From Candidatus Aminicenantota bacterium (lineage in GTDB: Bacteria > Acidobacteriota > Aminicenantia > Aminicenantales > Aminicenantaceae), in NCBI GenBank assembly GCA_030607635.1, contig JAUWJP010000139.1, positions 1-5,235 of the forward strand: a stretch of 5,235 bases of DNA, in the 5' to 3' direction. Below are positions 1 through 5,235 of the stretch, piece by piece (within the stretch, counting starts at the first letter, position 1; each line of letters opens with the position of its first letter). The notes under the pieces were generated by a model, which searched no databases, was not told where the DNA came from, and saw nothing but the letters and a program-made list of their open reading frames with translations. The translations under genes were made by a program, and so were the position numbers.

Positions 1-553
1 TGTTATAGATACTTCGAGCGAGGTATGCAGTCATCTAAAATCTGCCCGGGATGCAGTCAAGATCATACGAAAAGCCACCGAAGAAGACGAGAAAAAACAC
101 AAATGGCTTAGGAAGAAAGAGAAGAAGGCTTTCGACTTTTGCCTGGAGAGAATCAAGAGCCGAGATTTGCCGATGAAATTAGTCATGGTTCGGTATTTCT
201 TTGATGAGAAGAAAGGAATATTCTATTATACAGCAGATGGGCGCATTGATTTCAGGGAGCTCGTGAAGGACTTAGCCAAAGAGTTCAAGATGCGGATTGA
301 AATGCGCCAGGTTGGAGTGCGGGACGAGGCAAAGATGGTCGGAGGACTGGGAGTTTGTGGGCGCCAGCTTTGCTGTTTTAGCTTCATGAAAGATTTTAAA
401 CCCGTAACAATTCAGAGGGCAAAAAAACAGCAGATTGTCATTAACCCTACTAAAATATCCGGGTTGTGTGGACGATTGATGTGCTGCCTTGCTTTTGAAG
501 AGGAAAGTCGGGGTCGTATGTATGCAGAAGAAAAAGCGGAAGAGGATAAGTGA
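1..553 (+). CDS. ricT: PSP1 domain protein, RicT/YaaT-like (5' end missing)
   Basis: The reading frame is open from base 2 and ends with TGA at 551-553, so 183 residues are visible and the N-terminus lies outside the window; family members are usually around 270 residues or more. The visible part covers most of the PSP1 C-terminal domain. It contains the family signatures LPMKLV (visible residues 56-61), TADGRIDFRELVKDLA, VRDEAKM and NPTKISG. Two near-identical cysteine motifs, CGRQLCC (119-125) and CGRLMCC (156-162), are 37 residues apart. In Bacillus subtilis the homologue RicT works with RicA and RicF in an iron-sulfur-containing complex that affects RNase Y-dependent RNA processing, competence and sporulation; the cysteines are the expected cluster ligands. 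No partner gene is visible here, so the role in this organism is inferred. TTG at 167 and ATG at 173 are internal codons, not starts. The tail after the domain is short and acidic. No terminator was found before the convergent gene 37 bp away. Confidence 0.93.
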   Translation, partial: VIDTSSEVCSHLKSARDAVKIIRKATEEDEKKHKWLRKKEKKAFDFCLERIKSRDLPMKLVMVRYFFDEKKGIFYYTADGRIDFRELVKDLAKEFKMRIEMRQVGVRDEAKMVGGLGVCGRQLCCFSFMKDFKPVTIQRAKKQQIVINPTKISGLCGRLMCCLAFEEESRGRMYAEEKAEEDK

Positions 554-590
554 GGGATATATTCAGGATTGGGAGTGAATGGATGGGATT

Positions 591-1244
591 CTATTCGCCT
601 TCTGTAATTTTGAAGTGAACCTTGCTTGATATGGCGATAAGGGTTCCTTCGGGAGAGAAAGCTTTCACCTCCCAGGAATACTTTTCACCCAGTGTCATCT
701 GTTTTCTAACTTTTTCCGGAAGAACAATGAAATTATCTTTTGTTGTGGAAGCCCACAACTTATCACCATTATCATAAATGTAGATTTTGTATTCTACATC
801 TTCACCTGAATCTTTCCATTCGAATTTTGAAGGGACCATTTTTATATCTATTACAGGGGAGATGAGAGTTATTGATTCCCCCCTGACTCTATCTTCACTT
901 ATGAAAAATTGAGGTGGTGCGGACTTGAAATAAGGGATAAAAACGCAGGTGACGATGAGGAGCAGAGCCGCATAAACTGAAATCAGTGCCCACTGCTTGG
1001 GAGTAAAGAAAGAAGCGATTTTTTCAAACCAGGGCGCTCCTTTTCCCTCTTCAACAACGTATTCATCTTGAAAGATCCCATCTCCTTTTTGCTTGATTAT
1101 GGAAATAAGCTCGTCTCTTTCCACCATTTTTTCAAAGCAATAGTGGCAGTTAAAATAATGCTCCTCGAATTTATTCTTTTTCTCATCATCTAATCTATCA
1201 AATAGATAATCATCGATGAGATGTTCGCATTTACACATTTTCAT
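591..1244 (-). CDS. Membrane anti-sigma factor with zinc-finger motif and extracytoplasmic beta-rich domain
   Basis: This 217-residue protein probably holds the sigma factor encoded just upstream in an inactive complex at the membrane. Residues 4-36 resemble the ZAS/zf-HC2 anti-sigma zinc finger: Cys4 or Cys6, then H29-x3-C33-x2-C36, in a short helical region with DDYLFDRLDDEKK. A charged linker follows (about 41-80). One strongly hydrophobic membrane segment spans about 84-106, with no signal peptide, so the N-terminus should be cytoplasmic and the C-terminus outside. The outer part (about 112-217) has alternating beta-type sequence with KFEW, KIYIYDNGDKLW and YSWEV. This pattern is like the small fibronectin-III-like domains found behind zf-HC2 segments in some bacteria; that assignment is from memory of the pattern. 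The start is ATG at 1244, preceded by a weak GGGA ribosome-binding site; ATG at 1238 (Met3) is an alternative. The gene lies 69 bp after the sigma stop codon with no convincing promoter or terminator between them, so co-transcription is likely. The ligand sensed is unknown. Confidence 0.82.
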   Translation of the reverse strand: MKMCKCEHLIDDYLFDRLDDEKKNKFEEHYFNCHYCFEKMVERDELISIIKQKGDGIFQDEYVVEEGKGAPWFEKIASFFTPKQWALISVYAALLLIVTCVFIPYFKSAPPQFFISEDRVRGESITLISPVIDIKMVPSKFEWKDSGEDVEYKIYIYDNGDKLWASTTKDNFIVLPEKVRKQMTLGEKYSWEVKAFSPEGTLIAISSKVHFKITEGE

Positions 1245-1313
1245 GCCATGTTCCCGTGAAAAACATTAATTCCATAAGTTTAGTCGTAGCAGGAATGAAA
1301 AATGGAAAAAAAT

Positions 1314-1814
1314 TCATTTTTTTATCAATTTTTTTAGAAGTTTTTGGGAATAGTTCACACGTTCGCTAACCCTATGAGGAGTGATGCATAGCTTTTCAGC
1401 AACTTCCTCTCTCGAAAGTCCTTTATAATAATAAAGGTAAAGGACTTCTCTGTATTTGGGCTTTAGTTTTTTTATCGCACCTGTTATTAATTCAGCTCTT
1501 TCTTTGTTTTCAACGTGCTCATGAGGGTCGGGAAAAGGAGTCGGTTCTGGGGCGTGTTTCAGCACTTTGGTCTTTTGCCTTATGTAATCAATGATCCTGC
1601 GGCTTGTAATAGTATATATAAACGTTCCAATCGAAGATTCTCCCCTAAACTCCTTCTTCTTTATTTTTTCTATGACATTAGTGATAATTTCATTAGCAAT
1701 ATCCTCCCAATCTGGATTGGAAGCCCCTATGGATTTTCTAACTCTAAAACGAACAACAGGACCATATTTAGCGTAAATTTCTTCTAAATTGGTTTCCTGC
1801 TTCCTTTTGTCCAT
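1314..1814 (-). CDS. ECF-like sigma-70 family RNA polymerase sigma factor
   Basis: This 166-residue protein has the two-domain plan of a minimal (ECF-type) sigma factor that directs RNA polymerase to a dedicated promoter set. Region 2 spans about residues 10-80 and includes the core-binding and -10-recognition helices, with WEDIANEIITNVIEK, FRGESSIGTFIYTIT and RRIIDYIRQK. A proline-rich linker (about 88-98) leads to region 4 (about 107-162), with IKKLKPKYREVLYLYYYKGLSREEVAEKL and the helix-turn-helix ITPHRVSERVNYSQKLLKKL for -35 recognition. The frame extends upstream to a TTG at 1871 and an ATG at 1844. I place the start at ATG 1814 because a near-consensus promoter lies at 1843-1871, with a predicted transcript start near 1836; both upstream start codons fall within or before that promoter. 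The 5' leader would be about 22 nt, with only a weak purine-rich ribosome-binding site. The gene precedes its probable anti-sigma factor. Assignment to a numbered ECF group is not possible by eye. Confidence 0.87.
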   Translation of the reverse strand: MDKRKQETNLEEIYAKYGPVVRFRVRKSIGASNPDWEDIANEIITNVIEKIKKKEFRGESSIGTFIYTITSRRIIDYIRQKTKVLKHAPEPTPFPDPHEHVENKERAELITGAIKKLKPKYREVLYLYYYKGLSREEVAEKLCITPHRVSERVNYSQKLLKKLIKK

Positions 1815-1842
1815 TTTTGATCCGCTTCTCTTTTTCCATAGC

Positions 1843-1871
1843 ATTATACGGACATTGATATCAGATGACAA
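1843..1871 (-). promoter_or_regulatory. Near-consensus sigma-70-type promoter of the sigma/anti-sigma operon
   Basis: Read on the minus strand, the -35 hexamer is TTGTCA (1866-1871), followed by a spacer of exactly 17 bp (1849-1865) and the -10 hexamer TATAAT (1843-1848). This is 5/6 plus 6/6 matches to the housekeeping consensus. Transcription should start near 1836, 22 nt before the ATG at 1814. An A-rich tract just upstream (about 1881-1890, roughly -45 to -54) sits where an UP element would be. The operon therefore looks transcribed by the housekeeping polymerase; no ECF-type -35 (GGAAC-like) motif was recognised here. Confidence 0.75.
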
Positions 1872-1882
1872 GCCTGGATTTC

Positions 1883-1927
1883 AATTTTTTGGGTTTAATT
1901 GCGACTAAATCTTTCGCCCAAAAAATT
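1883..1927. repeat. 11-bp perfect inverted repeat in the divergent control region
   Basis: The left arm AATTTTTTGGG (1883-1893) and right arm CCCAAAAAATT (1917-1927) are exact reverse complements separated by 23 bp. The arm centres are 34 bp apart, a little over three helical turns. The left arm begins 12 bp upstream of the sigma-gene -35 hexamer, and the whole element lies between the two divergent genes. It could be a paired operator for a regulator of one or both genes. The AT-rich arms could also be chance sequence or an UP-like tract. It does not look like a terminator, because no T-run follows either arm beyond the arm itself. Confidence 0.5.
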
Positions 1928-2004
1928 TGAGGATGGGTAGTTGAAAAATAGTTACCAAAATTTGTCAAAAGCAAATTCCATTCTTTCGGGCATTAGCGAG
2001 TAGC

Positions 2005-3048
2005 TTGGTGCAACAAAATAGACAGGGACAAACTTCAAAGGGGAAAAACTCTCACGCAATAAGAGAAAATACATTATTTACTATAGATAAAAAAGACAGG
2101 AAAAATTCCTTTTATCAGTCTTTAATCAACAGAAGTTTTGATCTTTATGCATCAAAAGAGGCGGATAAAAGCGAGTTTGTTTTTGCCTCTAATCCTTATA
2201 ATATGATCTTAAATGGGGGAGAAGCTCCATGGAAAAGGGCAGGTTCAAAGCCTCCCTTCGCCCTTGTCTTTAATGAAGAGAAAGAGGAGCATGATTATTC
2301 GTCTTGGGGTATGGAAAGCACGGAGGTCAGGAAGATGTCATCGGCAAGAAATATATTAAGGCATATGGATCGTCACTACGGGAATATTTTCAAGGATCAA
2401 ATCTCTAATGTTGAAGAAGATATCGCAGAAAAGCAGATGTTTTTCAACTCGAGCCTTCTCTATTTAATTGCCGCAACTGACGGCAATGAAGACAGCATAG
2501 GTCATTCTAAGCTTGTGGCCAGTTACACAACGCTTTTGACCAAAGATCTTGGGATTGAAGATAAGAATTTTTTGGTCAATATCCAGAGGGGTGCTTTGCT
2601 TCATGATGTCGGAAAAATAGGGATTCCCGAATTCATCTTAAGAAAAGCCAGCCCTCTAACCGAAAGAGAAAAAGGAATCTTGCAAGAACATCCACTTTTG
2701 GGTCATGAGATGATAGAGGAATTTGATTTTTTAAGGAAAGCAGCCAATGTCGTTCTATATCATCATGAGAAATATGACGGAAGCGGATATCCTTTTGGTT
2801 TGATCGAAGAGGAAATTCCAGTGGAAGCGAGAATCTTTTCTTTGGCTGATACATTAGATGCCATAACTTCTGATAGGCCCTACAGGAAGGGAAAAAGCTT
2901 TGAAGAAGCCTTGAGAGAAATGGATAAATATCGAGGTAGCCAGTTCGACCCTGTCCTTTTGGATAGCTTCCTTTCCATTCCAGTAGAAAAGTGGCAGGAT
3001 ATAAAAGTGAAAACTCTGGCCTCCCTTCGCCTTCCCCCTATTCACTGA
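2005..3048 (+). CDS. HD-GYP domain protein, probable cyclic di-GMP phosphodiesterase
   Basis: The C-terminal half (about residues 150-330 of 347) is a complete HD-GYP domain, the family that hydrolyses cyclic di-GMP (and in some members cGAMP) using a two- or three-metal centre. Visible signature residues are H167 (GHS), the HD pair H200-D201 in LLHDVGKIGIP, K204, H229 (EHP), H253-H254 followed by EKYDGSGYP (GYP at 261-263), and D282 in ADTLDAIT followed by RPYR. None is missing, so it should be active. Residues 1-150 match no domain I recognise: they are polar, without membrane segment, receiver, GAF or PAS signature. The protein is probably soluble. The first possible start is TTG at 2005, with GTG at 2008 as the alternative (a GAG lies 7 nt upstream of it); neither has a strong ribosome-binding site, and the next in-frame ATG is at codon 67. 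The gene is divergent from the sigma operon, with no convincing promoter of its own in the gap, and ends before a rho-independent terminator. Confidence 0.9.
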   Translation: MVQQNRQGQTSKGKNSHAIRENTLFTIDKKDRKNSFYQSLINRSFDLYASKEADKSEFVFASNPYNMILNGGEAPWKRAGSKPPFALVFNEEKEEHDYSSWGMESTEVRKMSSARNILRHMDRHYGNIFKDQISNVEEDIAEKQMFFNSSLLYLIAATDGNEDSIGHSKLVASYTTLLTKDLGIEDKNFLVNIQRGALLHDVGKIGIPEFILRKASPLTEREKGILQEHPLLGHEMIEEFDFLRKAANVVLYHHEKYDGSGYPFGLIEEEIPVEARIFSLADTLDAITSDRPYRKGKSFEEALREMDKYRGSQFDPVLLDSFLSIPVEKWQDIKVKTLASLRLPPIH

Positions 3049-3107
3049 TATTATTCCCTCCTTTAAAGTTTAACGCTTAGATATGCTCTTCCCTTTATAT
3101 TATGAAG

Positions 3108-3136
3108 GGGTTTGATTTATCAAACCCACCTTTTTT
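3108..3136 (+). terminator. Rho-independent terminator of the HD-GYP gene
   Basis: GGGTTTGAT (3108-3116) pairs perfectly with ATCAAACCC (3119-3127) around a TT centre, in practice an 8-bp stem with a TTTA loop. After ACC comes a run of six T (3131-3136). It lies 60 bp after the HD-GYP stop and 24 bp before the end of the convergent ftsK gene. The hairpin also forms in the minus-strand transcript, but there the downstream side (CTTCATAATATAAAG) lacks a T-run, so it is a better terminator for the + strand. Confidence 0.82.
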
Positions 3137-3150
3137 CTCCGGCCGAACAC

Positions 3151-5235
3151 TCACTCATCTCTCTCTATTTTTTCCAGATACGATTGAGGATCCACCAAAA
3201 ATTCTCTGGGCTTGCTTCCCTCAGAAGGGGCCACTATTCCTTCGTGTTCCATCTGGTCAATGATCCTGGCAGCCCGGGCGTAACCCAACTTGAGCTTTCT
3301 CTGAAGATAAGAGGCAGAAGCCTGACCTGTAACGAGTATGAGCTTAAGAGCTTTATCATAGAGTTCATCTTTTTCGCCGTTTTCCTCCCAGACCTGGTCA
3401 GTTTGGCTTTTGAGGGTTTTGACAATTTTTTCATCATAGCTTGGGCTTGCCTGTTCCTTAACAAACTTGACCAGTCTGGTGATTTCAGGAACAGAAATAT
3501 AAGAACTATGCAATCTAATATGGCGAGGATAATTAGGAGGCATAAAGAGCATGTCTCCTAAGCCAAGGAGTTTTTCAGCACCGGACGAATCAAGGATGAT
3601 TCGAGAGTCAATCTTTGAGGGAACGCGGAAGGCTATACGGCTGGAAAAGTTATTTTTGATAGTCCCGGTTATCACATCTATCGAGGGCCGCTGAGTGGCC
3701 ATCACGAGGTGGATACCTACTGCTCGGGCTAATTGAGCCAGGCGGGCAATGCAATACTCCATATCTTGAGCCCCAATCATCATCAATTCTGCTAATTCAT
3801 CGATGATGATGACGAGATAAGGGATGGGCTTGAGTTTTTCTTTATCATCTTCTGTGAAGTTCTCTTTTTTTTCTTTTAATATTTGTTTTACCTGGTGATT
3901 GTATTGTTCGATATTTCTTACTTTGAGAACACCCAACTTTTGGTATCGCTCTTCCATTTTTTTTGTTGTATCAAACAAAATCTTGCCTGCCTTCTTGGCG
4001 TCCTTAATAACAGGGCAGAGAAGGTGAGGGATTCCCTCCCAAAACGTGAATTCTAATCTTTTGGGATCGATAAGGATGAGCTTGACTTCTTCAGGTGTAG
4101 CCTTGAAAAGAATGCTGGCGATAAGAGAGTTGAGAGCTACGCTTTTTCCTGTTCCAGTGGCCCCGGCAATAAGAAGATGGGGCATGATGGCTAAATCTGT
4201 GACATAAACTTCACCATGAATAGTCTTTCCCAGGGCAAAAGTCAGTTTAGAGGGAGAGTCCTGGAATTTTTCCGATTGTATTACGTCTTTGAGTTTAATG
4301 ATTTCTCTTTTGTTATTGGGAATCTCAACTCCCAGAGAAGATCTGCCCGGCATTCTTTGGACCCTGACCGATTCTGCCCCTAATGCCAGAGAGAGATCTT
4401 CTGTGAGGTTAGCCACCTGACTCACTTTTATTCCTGGATATGGATAGAATTCATAAGTGGTGACCACAGGGCCAGGATGATACTCTTTGACTTCCCCCTC
4501 GACGCGGAATTCCCCTAATTTCTCCTCTATCCGTTGTTTTTTTTCATAGAGTTCGTTTTTATCGATTTTTTCATAGGGTTTTCCAGGATCCAAAAGAGTA
4601 AGAGGTGGAAAATTGTAGCCCTCTTTTCCTTCCATTTCAGGAAAAAGATACTTTTCGGGCATAGTAGGAGGGACAGGTTTTGTTATTGCAGGTTCTGGCC
4701 CAAGTTCTTTTTTTATTTCTTTTTTTCTCTTTTTAAGTTTCGATTTTTCAGTCTTTTTCTCTTGCAGTAAAGAATATTTTTCGACAACCTTTTTCCTCAT
4801 CTTCTCCCGGCGCTTTGATTTTTGGTAACGGATAATTTGGATCCTGACTTCCTTGAAAGCGAAGCGAAAAAACCGCTGAAAGATGCGGAAGATATTTCCA
4901 AAAGAAATTTTAGTGGAGAAGATGAAAAAAAGGATGAGGAGAACAAAAAGAACAAGGTAGGTTCCAACATGGTCAAAATATCGAATCAAAAAGGAAGATA
5001 CTAATTCACCGATAAAACCTCCGCCTGAAAGCTCTGTTCCTCCGAGAGAAAAAATTGGGAACAGCATGAAAAAAAGGGAACTGCCGATGAGAACAAGAAA
5101 AAGAGACCCTGAAGTCTTTAGGATGAATCGCTTCTCCTTCTCAGAAGAGAAAGTCTGGAGACCAAGGTAAAAAAATGCTAAAGACAGAAGGAAAGAAGCG
5201 AGTCCTAAAACTTGAAGTATAGCATCCGAGAGGAA
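3151..5235 (-). CDS. ftsK: FtsK/SpoIIIE family DNA translocase (N-terminus beyond window)
   Basis: This is a membrane-anchored, hexameric ATP-driven DNA pump that clears chromosome ends through the closing division septum and helps resolve dimers. The frame stays open through the right edge, so 694 residues are visible; the ATG at 5067 is visible residue 57 and not the start. Three hydrophobic segments are seen (about 5-27, 37-60 and 90-107); E. coli-type FtsK has four, so roughly one segment is missing off the edge. A lysine/glutamate-rich linker (about 134-226) is short compared with the E. coli protein. The motor follows with Walker A GATGTGKS (358-365), Walker B LVIIIDELAEL (474-484) and the ATQRPS motif (513-518). 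The C-terminal gamma winged helix (about 622-686) carries GYARAARIIDQMEHEGIV, the DNA-orienting recognition helix. All motor residues look intact. The gene is convergent to the HD-GYP gene, and its promoter lies outside the window. Confidence 0.96.
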   Translation of the reverse strand, partial: FLSDAILQVLGLASFLLSLAFFYLGLQTFSSEKEKRFILKTSGSLFLVLIGSSLFFMLFPIFSLGGTELSGGGFIGELVSSFLIRYFDHVGTYLVLFVLLILFFIFSTKISFGNIFRIFQRFFRFAFKEVRIQIIRYQKSKRREKMRKKVVEKYSLLQEKKTEKSKLKKRKKEIKKELGPEPAITKPVPPTMPEKYLFPEMEGKEGYNFPPLTLLDPGKPYEKIDKNELYEKKQRIEEKLGEFRVEGEVKEYHPGPVVTTYEFYPYPGIKVSQVANLTEDLSLALGAESVRVQRMPGRSSLGVEIPNNKREIIKLKDVIQSEKFQDSPSKLTFALGKTIHGEVYVTDLAIMPHLLIAGATGTGKSVALNSLIASILFKATPEEVKLILIDPKRLEFTFWEGIPHLLCPVIKDAKKAGKILFDTTKKMEERYQKLGVLKVRNIEQYNHQVKQILKEKKENFTEDDKEKLKPIPYLVIIIDELAELMMIGAQDMEYCIARLAQLARAVGIHLVMATQRPSIDVITGTIKNNFSSRIAFRVPSKIDSRIILDSSGAEKLLGLGDMLFMPPNYPRHIRLHSSYISVPEITRLVKFVKEQASPSYDEKIVKTLKSQTDQVWEENGEKDELYDKALKLILVTGQASASYLQRKLKLGYARAARIIDQMEHEGIVAPSEGSKPREFLVDPQSYLEKIERDE

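Noticed and set aside
561..580. ATTCA/TGAAT stem after the PSP1 stop as a terminator
   Set aside because: The stem is only 5 bp with a 10-nt loop and is not followed by a T-run on either strand.
1228..1258. GGGAAC on the minus strand as an ECF-type -35 element in front of the anti-sigma gene
   Set aside because: No suitable -10 lies 16-17 bp downstream before the coding region; the motif sits at ribosome-binding-site distance from ATG 1244 and is better read as a weak ribosome-binding site.
1515..1787. A 90-codon + strand ORF (and a shorter one at 1591-1776) opposite the sigma gene
   Set aside because: They are antisense to a clear sigma-factor gene, lack any family motif and have no ribosome-binding site; they are shadows of the real frame.
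1927..1996. Possible + strand promoters for the HD-GYP gene (TTGAGG, TTGAAA or TTGTCA as -35)
   Set aside because: None is followed at 16-18 bp by a hexamer with an acceptable match to TATAAT.
3220..3232. A sequence near TCAGAAGGGG resembling the SpoIIIE recognition sequence GAGAAGGG
   Set aside because: It is a single imperfect copy inside the coding region of ftsK; one such match is expected by chance and shows no orientation bias.
3112..3561. A 149-codon + strand ORF opposite the 3' end of ftsK
   Set aside because: It begins inside the terminator hairpin, runs antisense to the conserved FtsK gamma domain and resembles no protein family.
4534..5004. Short + strand ORFs opposite the ftsK linker and membrane region
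   Set aside because: Their phenylalanine- or lysine/glutamate-rich composition is the complement of the low-complexity charged linker of FtsK.

Overview
The window reads as a moderately AT-rich bacterial chromosome with tightly packed housekeeping and regulatory genes. No phage, insertion-sequence, CRISPR, tRNA or rRNA signal was seen. The taxon cannot be fixed from the sequence. The combination of a PSP1/RicT protein, FtsK, an HD-GYP protein and a sigma/anti-sigma pair whose anti-sigma factor ends in a small beta-rich 'FxW...LW' domain resembles what I know from Acidobacteriota and candidate phyla such as Aminicenantota. That is a low-confidence impression.

Layout, left to right. (1) The 3' two-thirds of a PSP1-domain (RicT/YaaT-like) gene on the + strand, cut by the left edge and ending at 553. 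(2) Only 37 bp away and convergent, a minus-strand pair: an ECF-like sigma factor (1314-1814) followed 69 bp downstream by its probable membrane anti-sigma factor with a zinc-finger motif (591-1244). (3) A divergent intergenic region (about 1815-2004) with a near-consensus sigma-70-type promoter driving the sigma gene and an 11-bp perfect inverted repeat. (4) An HD-GYP phosphodiesterase-like gene on the + strand (2005-3048), ending in a rho-independent terminator. (5) Convergent to it, a minus-strand ftsK/spoIIIE DNA translocase gene (3151 to the right edge) that lacks only its extreme N-terminus.

How the genes may work together. The sigma and anti-sigma factors form a classic signalling cassette: the membrane protein would sequester the sigma factor through its cytoplasmic zinc-finger-like segment and sense something with its outer domain. 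The HD-GYP protein, expected to degrade cyclic di-GMP, shares the upstream region with this cassette and may be co-regulated, but nothing in the sequence proves it. PSP1 and FtsK look like independent flanking housekeeping genes.

The most informative detail is the sigma promoter. A TTGTCA-17 bp-TATAAT element lies inside the longest version of the sigma ORF, which argues that the true start is the ATG at 1814 rather than upstream TTG or ATG codons. I do not see convincing evidence of a wholly new system. The points most worth checking are the divergent control region and the sigma/anti-sigma/HD-GYP neighbourhood.
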